Below, in pieces: positions 1 through 11,130 of a DNA stretch of 64,000 nt (positions are counted from its first letter, which is position 1; each line of letters begins with the position of its first letter). The position numbers and the translations under genes were made by a program. The notes beneath the pieces are model-generated. The model was not told the origin of the DNA. It searched no databases and saw only the letters and a program-made list of their open reading frames with translations. The DNA comes from Linderina pennispora (lineage: Eukaryota; Kickxellomycota; Kickxellomycetes; Kickxellales; Kickxellaceae): contig NW_024468259.1 of the NCBI RefSeq assembly GCF_002104995.1, positions 1 through 64,000 on the forward strand, read 5' to 3'.

Positions 1-692
1 CGCGTTAATTCTGTCGACAAATACAGCAACCACCAGGTTGTGTTCGTGGCAATACCTTTTTATGTCACTGAACAGCTTGTTGGCAGAGAATGTTTGGCCC
101 TCGTAATTCCGTTTCTCCCACCACCTGCCGATGATATCCAAAACCTTCGTCGTCGTTTGCGAATGCGCTGGCAAATGCCTCTGCAATAAACCTGCATCGC
201 TGTATCCTGTCACTGCACTGCCGCCAGGAGCCACAGTCGCCAATGTACACGACGCGGGCATTTGCCATGCGAGCGAGCAAATGAACTGCAGTCAGCAGCA
301 TCAAGAAGCTTTTGCCAATGCCCTTGCACCCGCGTATAAACAGCCCGCGCGCCATGGCCATGTGCTGGCTGAGGCTCCGCCGTATCACGCCCGGCCGTAC
401 GCCAAATATGGGCGGGCGTGTTTGGATGTCCAAGTATCTGTCAAGTAATTCGGCGATTACTTTTTGCTCACCGGGTCGCGTGATGGCCTCGATTTCCTCT
501 GGTCGCGCATGAGACGTGCTGGTGCTCTGTGATATGACTGTGGGCTCGTCGACATACATGATATTGGGCAGCGCCACAACGCTAGGCTCGGGAGAGTCTA
601 GTGCCTGAGAAAGAGCCTCCGCATTATCCGGCTATCGTGCAGAGGGTGCTAGCGGCACGGCACTGTCTGAACATATACGGTGTGCCATCCAT
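1..692 (-). CDS. P-loop ATPase, Crinkler/RHS-like, partial at left edge
   Basis: The gene runs off the left edge; reading starts at an ATG at 692. It encodes a P-loop NTPase: Walker A GCKGIGKS lies about 121-128 residues in, followed by a hydrophobic helix and a strand containing YIGDCGSW, and a Walker B-like strand VVAVFVDRIN is encoded at about 3-36. Two one-base frame breaks must be bridged, each in a two-base run: CC/GG at 628-631 and CC at 144-145. Bridging gives one continuous frame through Walker A to Walker B. This spacing resembles the ATPase core of fungal Crinkler and retrotransposon-hot-spot (RHS) proteins, which form expanded, fast-evolving families. That assignment is from overall look, not a search. 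The C-terminal effector or nuclease part is outside the window. It could also be a degraded family member. Confidence 0.55.
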
Positions 693-1073
693 GGTAGATG
701 CAGTAGCAGTGGTCTAAATAGCATAAGCAGATGTAGTACGGATGGCCTCAATGCACCTACGGACAAACTGAAAAACCAAATACTAAAGCTGTGTAGGGTA
801 TGCAAGAAAAAACTACAGAAAACAAGTTAGAAAATGGAATGCCGAAGCAAGCAACAGGGAGGAGAGGGGTAGTGCAGGAATGCCGAATCTCTCTTGAGAC
901 TCGGATACTCAGCGGGATCCTCGAGTCTTGACGCAAGTTGTCAATTTCTGCAGATCTATTTATAGTCACCACCATCCATTGTCAGGAATCTACAGCTGCA
1001 CCCGGCGGCTAATTACAATGCCACATTCAGCGAGTATATGTGCAGGGCGCCGACGGGTGCACTAGCATCATCC
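693..1073. other. Intergenic: 5' flank of the P-loop gene
   Basis: Upstream region of the leftward P-loop gene and 3' flank of the leftward beta-propeller gene. No ORF or RNA gene recognised. The exact end of the beta-propeller gene (between about 1013 and 1074) is uncertain. Confidence 0.4.
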
Positions 1074-2140
1074 TCAAGCCCTGTTCTCTGCGACAACAAC
1101 CCCGACCCTGGGGCTGTCGCTGCTGGGCGCTGACAAAAGGACAGTCGACAGCCACTGGCCAGAACCCAAGCTCGAGCGTGTGCACAATCTGGACGATTGT
1201 AGATCACGATAGAGCGAGTCCGAGCGTGTCTGGACATACAATGACATCGGGCCCAGGCTTGTCCGAGAAGGCACTGAGTGGAATAGCCAGTATCCGAGTA
1301 ATAGGGTGCGGGACACTTATGTATGGAATGAGCTCAAAGTTGTCCAGCACGAATAGCCGACCGCTCTCATCGCCCGCCATCACTTGCGACCCCGAGGCAG
1401 TTGATGGCTGGATAAACGACCCGGTGCACATAGGACTTGGCGGTAGCCGTGGTTGGAATATCCATAACCGACGTGCCGCGCGCTAGAATGCTGATCTGGC
1501 TGGTGCCTGTTGCAGCCAAGACGTAGCTGGTCAGCACGCCGTGCTTGTCGGGAAACTGAGATGAGCATACAGCGGTGATCATTGGGTCATTGAGCAGAGT
1601 CGAGGTGCTGGGGATCATTGCTGAAGACACATGCGGCCTGATCTGCGTGCGCCAGAGCGTCTCCTGTGCATGGCACGCAGTGACGACGCCATTCAGGTCA
1701 CCAACAACAAGGCTGTTGGCAGAATTCGGGTTGCTATTGGGCGCAATGGCTGAGATAGGTGCGGATAGGATCGAGCGCGAGAACACCTGGTTCATCGAAA
1801 ATACTGTGACCCGGCCCTCACAGTCGCCGGAGACGATGTCGGGGACGTGGGGGTTGGACCAGGAAGCGTGCTTCATCATCAAGCACAAGACCGCAGGCCC
1901 AGTAGTTTCTAGTACAGTCGATGACCCTGTGTTTGTGACCAGGATGACTGCACCTGCTTCGGTACCAACAGAGATCGATGGGTCGCTGGATTTGGGAGAC
2001 CAGGTGGCGATAGCTGAGATGCGGCCAATGTCGGCGGGCAGCTCAAACATTGACTCGCGTTTCAGCCTGCAGTCGCCGATGGGTGTCGGTGGTTGTGAGG
2101 GGCTCCAGGTATTCAGGCGTATCCTCTTTGTGCCGGCCAT
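1074..2140 (-). CDS. Beta-propeller (WD40/FG-GAP-like) protein, frame-broken
   Basis: Starts at ATG 2140. The protein has repeated blade-like strands of the type PDIVSGDCEGRVTVFS, SLVVGDLNGVVTACH and MAGDESGRLFVLDN, that is Asp/Gly-rich turns preceding hydrophobic strands. This is typical of WD40 or integrin-type FG-GAP propellers. One extra base in the CCCC run at 1390-1393 breaks the frame; removing it joins two well-behaved segments. After about 1205 the reading frame is ambiguous, because two alternative C-terminal frames both look possible, so the left boundary is approximate. No catalytic motif is visible. A scaffold role such as a KICSTOR/ITFG2-like propeller is conceivable but not supported beyond the fold. 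It is divergently arranged with GUF1, about 208 bp between start codons. Confidence 0.5.
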
Positions 2141-2348
2141 GTGCTGTTGTAAGAAGGTGCAGGGAGTATGTTCTGAGTTTCAAAAGAAAAGCCGAATCGG
2201 CTCGGGGTTGCTGGATGCTATGGCAGCAGCAGCAGCCTCCGTACAATAATGGGCTCGCTGATCCATGCGGGTTTGATTTTTTTGCTTTATCTTCTCTGTG
2301 CTTTCTTGTCTTTGCATTTAGAAATTCGCTAGCATATTATTCAAACTA

Positions 2349-4321
2349 ATGCTGCAGACACGGTTACTTGCTAGTCCGGCAGCGCACTTGAGAAGACTCG
2401 CCAGCAGCGGGCTTCGACAGCCAGCCTTCGTATACTCGCAGGCACGGTTCTATGCGGCAGGGAAGAAGGCGGTTGAGAACAAACGCGGCGAGATTGATAT
2501 CTCGACGTACCCGCCTGAACGGATCCGCAACTTCAGCATCATTGCACACATTGACCACGGCAAGAGCACACTGGCCGACCGTCTGCTGGAGCTGACAGGC
2601 GTGATCTCCAAGGAGAACAAGAACAGGCAGGTCTTGGACAAACTTAAGGTGGAGCGGGAGCGCGGGATCACGGTCAAAGCTCAGTCAGCCAGCATGCTCT
2701 ACGAATACAACGGCGACAAGTACCTGATGAATCTAATTGACACACCGGGACACGTCGATTTCAGCTACGAGGTCTCCAGATCGCTGGCAGCATGTCAGAG
2801 CACGATTCTGCTGGTGGATGCGGCGCAGGGGATCCAGGCGCAGACAGTGGCCAACTTTTACTTGGCGTTTGGCGAGGGTCTGGAAGGTAGTGCCGGTCAT
2901 GAACAAGGTCGATCTGCCGACGGCTGAACCAGAGCGCACAGCGGAGCAGATCGAGAGTACATTTGAGATCGATACCAAGGACATTATTCGGATTTCAGCC
3001 AAGACTGGGCTGGGTGTCGACCAGGTGCTGCCAACATTGATTGAGAAGACGCCGCCGCCGCAGGGCAGCAAGGATAAGCCGTTCAAGGCATTGCTGTTTG
3101 ATACGTGGTACGACACGTATGTGGGCGTGGTGTGTCTGCTGGCTGTGAAGGACGGGTCGGTTAAGCGTGGCGACCGGATTGTGTCGAGCCACTCGGGGAC
3201 CAAGTATGAGGTCAGCGAGGTCGGCATCATGTACCCGGAGCAAACGCCGACCACGTCGCTGCAGGTGGGCCAGGTGGGCTATGTGGTCTGCAACATGAAG
3301 TCCATTGCCGAAGCGCATGTCGGCGATACGTTCTATCAAGACAAGCATCCCGGTGGAAGCACTGCCAGGGTTTGTGCCGGCAAAGTCGATGGTGTTTGCC
3401 GGTGTGTTCCCGATCGATGCGGGGGAGTTTGACCGCCTCAAGGAGTCGATCCAGAAGCTGACGCTGAACGACTCGAGCGTCAGCGTGCACAAGGAGACCA
3501 GCGCAGCGCTGGGCCAGGGCTGGCGCCTGGGGTTCCTGGGCACATTGCACATGGACGTGTTTCGGCAGCGGCTGGAGGAGGAGTATGATACGAACATCCT
3601 AGTCACGTCACCGACGGTGCCGTACCAGATCGAGTACAAGGACGGCACAACCAAGTTCATCCGCACTCCAGCGGATTTCCCCGACGGCACTGTGCTACAG
3701 GACTTTGTGCAGGCGACCCTGGAGCCGTATGTGACTGCGACGCTGATCTTCCCCGAGGCGTACCTGGGCCACATGCTGGAGCTGTGCAGCTCGCACCGCG
3801 GCGACATCCTCGACCATACGTTTATCGATCCAGACGCGGGTAATGCTCAGGTGCAAGCTGCCGATGGCGGAGATTGTGACTGACTTTTATGACAAGCTGA
3901 AGTCCAAGTCCCAGGGCTTTGCCAGCTTTGACTACGAGGATGCTGGCTACGGGCCCTCGGATCTGGTCAAGATGGAGGTCCTGCTGAACAACGAGCCGGT
4001 GGATGCCCTGGCAGCAGTCATGCACAAGAACAAGCGTGGTGACTGTCGGGCGAGATCTGGCCAAGCGGCTCAAGGAGGTGATCCGCCGGCAGCTGTTTGA
4101 TATCATCATCCAGACAGCCTCCAACGGCAAGATCGTGGCCCGGGAGACGGTCAAGCAGCTGCGCAAGAATGTCACAGCCAAGTGCTATGGCGGCGACATC
4201 ACTCGCAAGATGAAGCTCCTGAATCCGGCAGAAGGAGGGCAAGAAGCGCATGAAGAAGATCGGCAAGGTGGAGCTGCCGCAGGAGGCGTTCTTGAGCATT
4301 ATGACCAAGAGCGATAGCTGA
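2349..4321 (+). CDS. GUF1: Mitochondrial translation elongation factor 4 (LepA/GUF1)
   Basis: About 655 aa after correction, matching the usual family length. It is a GTPase that back-translocates ribosomes in mitochondria. An Arg/Ser-rich N-terminus of about 40 residues looks like a mitochondrial presequence. The GTPase domain shows G1 [10 protein letters not shown]3 DTPGHVDF and G4 NKVD. Downstream are LepA hallmarks: [17 protein letters not shown], the LepA-specific GFASFDYE...GY segment, and the C-terminal [13 protein letters not shown] followed by a Lys-rich tail. Five one-base frame breaks occur in order, at 2886-2887 (GG), 3349-3351 (CCC), 3838-3840 (GGG), 4038-4039 (GG) and 4225-4226 (CC). 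All are +1, and deleting one base of each run restores the conserved protein exactly. Conservation between breaks argues for sequence error rather than an old pseudogene. Confidence 0.93.
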
Positions 4322-4403
4322 GGCGATAGGAGTAGACGCAGCTAATGTGCAGCCGATCCCGCGTTCGCTTTAGACGAGGGCGGGAGGTTCGCAGACGAAT
4401 TTG

Positions 4404-4421
4404 TTTTTTTTTTTTTTTTTT
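4404..4421 (+). promoter_or_regulatory. T18 tract in bZIP upstream region
   Basis: Eighteen consecutive T residues about 85 bp after the GUF1 stop and 465 bp before the bZIP start. Poly(dA:dT) tracts commonly exclude nucleosomes in fungal promoters; here that is inference from position only. Confidence 0.35.
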
Positions 4422-4682
4422 AGTCCTAGCGCCTTCACAGAAGCAACAATGCCGTTTTTGCGATCAAGCACAGCGATCTTCTCGCCCCATTGCCGCCTTG
4501 CCAGGCCCAATCAACTTTTTCGCTTTGAAAATTTTTCTTGCTGGCATTCCGAGTCCTTGCGTCAATGCCCAGGTGTGTTTGTGTCGTCACCCTTGGATTG
4601 TGCTTCTCGTCCTATCTTCAAATTATTTTTTAGCTCTATCTCATGTTCTTCCGTGGCTTCCGTCGCTAGTATATTTTCTTAC

Positions 4683-4690
4683 TATAAAAG
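4683..4690 (+). promoter_or_regulatory. Candidate TATA box of the bZIP gene
   Basis: TATAAAAG lies about 200 bp upstream of the ATG at 4886 in a pyrimidine-rich leader. Canonical sequence and plausible spacing for a long 5' UTR; no transcript evidence. Confidence 0.4.
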
Positions 4691-4885
4691 ACACACCCAG
4701 GCACGGGCTTCCCACACACAGTTCTCACAGGTGACGTCGAACGGCTTTTGCCTCCTTGTTGCTTTCGTCACACAGCCCTTTTTACTCTATTTCGCGCTTT
4801 TTCCGTCTATTATTTTTTGCACCTCAATTCCGCCACCACCGAGAGCCTGTTACTTTCTCGTACTATATACATCCAAAACACGCAC

Positions 4886-6314
4886 ATGTCCGAGGCATCG
4901 CCAGCACCAGCACCTGCCACAGCAACCCAGCGCTGGGCCTGATTACACGCACGCACTCACATCGGCCAAGGATCCGCACCTCACATCGCCCTTCCCCGAG
5001 CTCGACTCTGACGGAGAACGCGGGAAGAAGGAGCAGCCCACAGCCATATCTGCATCTATTGCTCCGGAGATGACCACAGCAGCTACCGCGCTAGCCACCA
5101 CAGCAGCCACGGCTCAGCCGCCAAGCCTGGAGATAAGCGTGTCGCCGGCAGTCAACCCGCTGGCGGCCTCAGCTCCGTCCACGTCGGTGCCGGACGCGCT
5201 CGCATCGCTGACACATGCAGCACACGACCAGGCGCTGGAGATCATCAATTCCCTGCAATCGAGCGCACGGCGCCGACGCAGCTCGGTTGAGGCCGTGGCA
5301 GCAGCAAGCTCGGTGCTGGCGTCGTTTGCGAGCAGTGCCAAGGCACGGCATGCCAACAGAACCGAGGCTGCAGCCGCCCTGGCTACGGCAGTGGCAGCAG
5401 CAAACTCTCCCCCAGTGCTGAATCCGCAGATGACGTATTCGTCGGGGCAGCACTCGGCAGCAGCGGCTCTGCTGGCTGCGTCGGGCCTGCATCCGGGGAT
5501 TCTGCCGACCGATTCCGTCGGGCCCCACATCCCTGCAAGGCACGCCTGGCCCTGGCGAGCGCATGTCAATAAGCAGCGAAGGGCATGGGCGATACGGGGA
5601 TCCCGCAATTCGATGTTGCGTCGTTTGGTGCATTGCCTGCCTAGTGCTTTTACTACGGCCGATCCGATGGCGAGCGCGGTCGAGGCTACGGTTGGGGGTG
5701 ACCCTAGCAATACTGCCCAGACCCTGCTGACCACGATCGCTGAGACGCCGACGCGATCAGCTGGCAAGCCGGCAGTAGCAGCCAAGCCGTCGCGTCGCAA
5801 GGCTGCAGCTGGCGTGAAAGCAGCCTACAAAGGCTGCCAAGGCCGAAAGCGAAGGAGCCCGATCTGGAGCTCAGCATGAGCCCGCCCAGCAGCCAGTTCG
5901 ACGGTCCGCTCACCAGCAACGGCATGCCGCTGACGCCCGATGCGCCTGGATCGGGCCGGCCCGGCTCTCTCCGGCACCTGACACCCGATGAGCGGCGCGC
6001 ACGGCGACTGCAGCGCAACCGCCTGGCGGCCAAAGAGTGTCGCCAGAAAAAGAAGGTCTACATCACCAACCTGGAGCAGCAGGTCGAGGATCTGGAGAAT
6101 GAAAACTCGCGCTTGCGCAAGGAGATCGAGGAGCTCAATGCAAAACTCACCCTGGGCGGCATGCGCACAAGCAGCACTGCTGGTTACTCCCACACTGGCA
6201 CACAAGCAGCTGGCCGATGTCGGAGACCCGGCCCTGGTGCTGAATGGCGAGTCGCCGCAGCCCAAGCGCTCGCGGGTCGCTGACCGATCCGCAGCTCCAA
6301 ACCCCGACGTCTGA
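4886..6314 (+). CDS. bZIP transcription factor, CREB/ATF-like
   Basis: About 473 aa. The start is taken at ATG 4886 (MSEASPAPAPAT). The N-terminal two thirds is Ala/Ser/Thr-rich low complexity. The C-terminal basic region at about 5985-6050 reads RRLQRNRLAAKECRQKKK, matching the NxxAAxxCR signature of CREB/ATF-type factors, and is followed by a leucine zipper of about four heptads (YITNLEQQVEDLENENSRLR). The tail carries KPKRSR-like basic residues. Seven +1 breaks are inferred: near 4940, three between about 5535 and 5645, two near 5820-5850, and one near 6170. With all seven removed the length is an exact multiple of three. A nuclear DNA-binding role is family knowledge; targets are unknown. 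Confidence 0.8.
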
Positions 6315-6560
6315 GGCGGCCGACGCGTAAAAAGCGCCGCTATCTTTCTATTTTATTTTGCCCCTGTGTATGTGCCTGTATTCACCCTACCTCTCCGTTT
6401 ACTTTGCGAATATCTTCCATTTCTGTCTGTTGAGCAAGCAAAAAAGGTTGGTTTATATTTAAAGCGAGAGATGTTGTCTAGAAGAGAGAGGCGTGCGTGC
6501 TGGAGATACGGGATATTACAAGAGGGCGGGGGCATTTTAGAAGCGGACGGGTGTTCAGTT

Positions 6561-6812
6561 TCACTCTGTTACGCGCTTGAGCTCCCCGTTGACAAACCGG
6601 CTCTCCTCCATGCCCTTGAGCGCATTCGCACCCTTCTCCTCTTGCCGCCCCCCAGCGTGCTCCTCGTCGTCCAGCCGGTTATCGCGGTTCACCGCCGGGC
6701 AGCCCAGGAAGCTCGATCCTGTCACTGTGCCTACTGCCGACACAACGCCGGCGAAAAACAGCATGTTGGTCAGCCGGTGTCTCTGAACCCCTGTCAGTGT
6801 CCGGAAGCGCAT
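6561..6812 (-). CDS. Small single-helix membrane protein, possibly mitochondrial
   Basis: 83 aa from ATG 6812. A short basic N-terminus (MRFRTLTGVQRHRLTN) is followed by one hydrophobic segment (MLFFAGVVSAVGTVTGSSF) and a Cys-Pro, then a charged C-terminal tail rich in Glu and Lys. The layout, basic leader then one helix then a soluble tail, is typical of small inner-membrane respiratory assembly proteins of fungi. I cannot name a family. The frame is intact and lies in a region with no competing ORF of coding character. Confidence 0.55.
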   Translation of the reverse strand: MRFRTLTGVQRHRLTNMLFFAGVVSAVGTVTGSSFLGCPAVNRDNRLDDEEHAGGRQEEKGANALKGMEESRFVNGELKRVTE

Positions 6813-7212
6813 TTGTGCTAATGTGAAGGTAGAAGGCCGATTGGAAATGCGAAAGGAAGCAACTTGCGACGTGGGATTGAATCGGCGGCCGCAAAATCTG
6901 CCCAGGGCTTATCGAAAAAATTCGATGAGATCGTCTGGAAAGCCTGAAGATTCGAGCCCATCAGCTCAGCTATGCAGCGAGCCGAGTCGTCCCGCCATGA
7001 GTCTAGCTGCCAATGTGCCAGAGCGCAAGTGCTCCGCATGCCACACCAGCCAGGCAGGGCCGAATTAGCTGGCGACGCAGTGCATCTACATATAGGGGCT
7101 CAGGACATGTGCTGAGAATAGTATTTCACAAGAAGACGGCACTGTGTATGTTGCAGATATTATCTAGATGCTCTGCTGGCTCAACGACTTTGTCGCCGCA
7201 ACAACCCTTGCC
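6813..7212. other. Intergenic between two leftward genes
   Basis: About 400 bp holding the 3' end of the Ldb17-like gene and the upstream region of the small membrane protein. No feature recognised. Confidence 0.4.
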
Positions 7213-10035
7213 TCATGGCAGCATCTCAGCGCGCTCTCCACCAGCTTTCTCGTTGCGCGCCTCTCCTCTGTGGTATCCTGGCACAACGCTCCTTGGGTCC
7301 TCAGTCTCCGACGCATCGTCGCTCTCCAAGTCCATCGATGGGCGATGCACAATTGTCGGTGCAGTTTCTGAGAAGGACTCGATGACCGGTGATATCGGCA
7401 TGACCAGCTTAGGAATCTCGTCTTGGTCCCATCCGGGCGGGTGCTCCGGCAGGTGTTGAGGTAGGCACAGGCGGCGGCTGCGCGCGGTGGCTGCGCTTGT
7501 ACTTTGAAACGCTGTTCTTGACGGACAGCTGGCGACGAATGCCTGTAGACATCGCTCTGGCACGGCGTGGCAGCGGTGGTGGCGGTGTCTGCTTGCCACT
7601 CGATGCATCAGAGGGTTTGTCTACAGCACGTACTGGTAGTGGCGGTGGTGCCGCCCGCGATCCAGCGCGTCTATGGGTTGATCTCTGCATCGGCGGTTGT
7701 GGCGGTGGTACCAGCGACGGCATCGCGCAGCTGGACGATTTCGAGGCACTCAAGGGAGTATGCATTGCTGACATAGGCGTTGGTGGCGGAGGTGGCGGAG
7801 CCCGACGACGATGCTGACGATGGCCGCCATTAGTCTCGGATTTGGCCGGTGTTCGCTATAGATGCACCAGGCACAGATGATGCCAACGGCGAGTGCGGTG
7901 CTGACGATGAGGGAGGTGGTGGAGGCGGAGGTGGAGGACGCCGCCTGGCCGGTGGTGTTGGTGGGACCGGTGAGCGTGACGGTTGAGAAGGCGTGTGAGG
8001 TCGGCGGTGATGTGCCGCCGTGGCTAATGGCGGTGGTGGCGGTGGTGGGGCTCTGCGCGATACCTTTGGCCAGGTCCCTGAATGGCTGTCTTCAGAGCGC
8101 CTTGCATAGCACGTCTCCTCGCTCATTGACGATGACAACGACGATACCGGCGATGATATGCCACTTCCCCGCCGTGACTTTACCTCAGGAACGCTAATCG
8201 ACAAGTCCGACGCAGTTGACAAGCGCGGGGTGCTGAAATGCCTCATGGATGGAGGTGGCAGTGGTGGTTCAGCATGACTTTCGTGCTTCTCCGAAGCCGA
8301 AGCATGTGATGACACCAGCGAGTGGCGCAGTAGGTTGACCAAGCACAGCTCAATGTCCGAGAGCCTATGCCGTGTAGTTAGATACACCGAATTTCGCAGA
8401 ATCGCGCTGGTTACCAGCAAGTATGCCTGGCGCTGCTTGGGCAGCCCGTCGGAAAGATTGGCCAGGTCGCGGATTACAATGTCAATCAGCACAAACATGT
8501 CGTTTGTATACAAGATGCACGACGTGCTGGGATCAGTTAGAATGCAGTACAGCATGTGCAGAATCAGCACCTGCGTGGACGGCTCCGTCTCGCGGTTCAG
8601 TAAGAAAACGAGGTTTTCTGTGAACGTCTTGCAGCAATCGATACGCTGCGCCAGCAGCTCTACCACCGGTGTCGAGTGGCCAGAAGACGAGCGCCTGCAC
8701 AGCGTCGTGGAACTGGCTATGCTTGTGCGAGCTGTGCGCGACCCTATCCGCTGCACGGTCTGGTCCCGTGTCTCGGACGCAGAGCGGATCAGCGAGCCGT
8801 CTTCAGTCCTCGAGCTGTGCACGCAGGTCCATCGAGCGGCTGCGTGAAAGCACTGGCACCTCTTGTGGAATCGACTGTACGGCCGGATGCCTCAGCGGGC
8901 GCTGCGCGGCGCTGTCGATGCCGCTATGAGCACAGGCACTGCTGGCCATGGCGATGTCGATAGGACTCGGCCCGTGAGTGCCGAATGCGCTCTGAGACCC
9001 GGCCTGCATGCGACTGGGGTCTTTCGGCATCGTCTGTGTGTAGCGACATACCGGGCGATGACTCGGGCGGTGGCAGCGAGTATGTTGAAATAAGACTATC
9101 AGGGCGAGCGCCGGAGAGGCCGCGTTGCGCTTTGCCTGCATTGTTGAATACCAGTGGGGATTGCGGAATCGACTGGTACCCATCATGCTTCAAAAACTGC
9201 TCGTTCAGCGCCAGCAACAGCTTAGTTCCTGTGTTGTTATACACATCGCTCTCTGCATACCGCATCCGCTCGACATAGTCCAGCAGGTAGAGCAGCGTAT
9301 CGTCGGTTACACAGTCAATGTCCGTCGGGCGAAAGTGTCACGGCCTGGGCAACCTCAAACATCAGCGACATGGCTAGAACATGCAAGTGCTTCTCTGGTG
9401 CACCACGCACAGCTCGCGCCAGCAGTGGAAACAAACCTGTATCCCTGCACAACCCGTATGTGTCTGTCTGGAACTCGGTTATGAGATGCAGGAATGCTAG
9501 CAGTAGCCATAGGGTGGGCTCATAATCAGTGGCCTCGACGCTGAGCTCGGCGTATGTGCGCTTGACCAGGTGTCTTTGCACCAGCCGGGCGTTGTTCTCG
9601 ATATAGCGGCGAGGCAAAGAACATGCAGCAGAGGCGCAGGAAATTCTGGTTCTGGAAAGGCTCGTCGCCATCAAATAGTCGCGACAATGCGCTGACAAAC
9701 CAGTCCACTGCCATAGCGACGTTTTCGGCCATCGCCGACCTTAGCGAGTGTGTATGGTGCTCGAATACTGTGTCATGTAGCACGCACCGCAGCTCTTCTT
9801 CGGCGTCCTCTACGCATTCAAACTCGGGCTGCTGTTGTAGGAGCTGCTTGCCATAGGCTGTCCGGTACGACTCGTAGTCCACGCTGCTCTCGAGCACCAT
9901 CGAGAACCGTGATGACTGGGCCCGCCTTATCAAGGGCGCGCCGAACCCGCTGTCACTTTCTGCTGCTGCTGGTGGTGTTGGTGCTTCCGGTGCCGGTGCC
10001 ATTGCATGCTGTGGAATTTGCTCTATATCTGCCAT
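7213..10035 (-). CDS. LDB17: Ldb17/Dip1/SPIN90-family Arp2/3 activator
   Basis: About 938 aa from ATG 10035 (MADIEQIPQ). The armadillo-like SPIN90/Ldb17 leucine-rich domain is clear: LWLLLAFLHLITEF, then TKLLLALNEQFLKH, ENLVFLLNRETEPS, LILHMLYCILTDPST and the YTNDMFVLIDIVIRDL block. Family members activate Arp2/3 to make linear seed filaments at endocytic actin patches. The C-terminal third is Ser-rich with several polyproline runs (7-9 Pro), a likely SH3 or profilin docking region, as in yeast Ldb17. Six one-base breaks, all +1, occur in order at about 9613, 9330, 9030, 8810, 7830 and 7470. With six bases removed the length is a multiple of three. Family assignment is strong; exact break positions are approximate. 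Confidence 0.85.
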
Positions 10036-11130
10036 TCGTCTAGAGAAACACAAACTGTATGCAATGCGTGTGCCGGCTATGGTATTTTTCTGCTTCCTCG
10101 CACAGTGCTACGTAGATACAAAAGGAGGTAGCGGAGGGGAGACAGACAGCTAGAAATGTAGAGAAATATACAGGAGAAAGTGCTAAAAATGGAAGAGAAG
10201 TGGAGAAGACGAGGCCAGTGGAGAGGGCAAGCAGTCGAAAATAGCCTGTGTGTGCCAAATAGAACGAGTGGGCAAGTCTGCATCAGGCTTTCCTTTTCTA
10301 TGCCCCTTTCTGCCCATCATGCGCGGCGCATCGGCCAAAAGGAGCCAAGCATGAAACATCAAATACCACAAGCCTTGCAATGACCAGGCCACGACCTTTG
10401 TGTCCTGCACGCCAAGTATCCCAGAAGGCGGGGAAGCACTGCGCTTTCTTGCATGCTGTTTGTCCTCTCGTGGATGCTGCCGTGACCAGGAGGCGGCAAC
10501 AAACATGGCCCAATCACTGTTTTCGTCTTCCTTTGTTGTGTTTTTGCCAATTGGAACACACGCACCACGCCAACCTTGGGGGCAGGCTAGACTGCTGCTG
10601 CGATACATGGCAATGACACCCTTACAATCAATGGCGTCGCCTCGTCCAGACCTGTGCTGACAGAGTGCATGCAGCGTGTGCGGGCATGTGCATATGAACG
10701 ATCTCCATGTTCCCAGCACCACATGATTCAGGACAAGCTGGCTGGCCAAGACCGGTCCAAGGACTGCCTGATTTAATCGCAGGCGCGGCGAATATCGGCT
10801 CCATCTGATTGCGCACCTCAGGAGCTGGCGGAGCAATCGAGAAAATGGGCGCGAATTCGGCTCACGTTCCGCGGGCCGATTTGCTCGGCTCCACATTGGA
10901 GAGGGGACGGAACGATCCGCAGGCAGTTGGTAGGAAATGCACCGTCGGCAGCGGGTGAAAGGGAGGGGAGGGCGCCTGGCTCGGGAGAGGCTCACGGTAA
11001 CGCTTTCCCAAGCGTCCGATCCCACCACACTTTTCTGCCTTGCCACTCAGACACCTTTTTTTTTTTCTAATTTGCTACTCTGAATTCACGGCATAGACCG
11101 CCTTCTGATAACGTACCGCATAAAGAAGCG
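10036..11130. other. Divergent intergenic region between LDB17 and PET8
   Basis: About 1.1 kb between divergent start codons, so it should hold both promoters. A T-rich tract lies at about 11056-11066, shortly before the PET8 ATG. A long open frame on the minus strand (10183-11046) is rejected because it is Trp- and Cys-rich and has no recognisable domain. Confidence 0.45.

Noticed and set aside
2349-4321. Breaks in GUF1 as short introns
   Set aside because: Each shift is exactly one base with uninterrupted conserved protein on both sides; no GT-AG interval is needed or present.
10183-11046. 287-codon open frame on the minus strand
   Set aside because: Begins at a non-ATG codon, is very rich in Trp, Cys and Arg, has no domain pattern and occupies a divergent promoter region. 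The length is notable but the composition is not protein-like.
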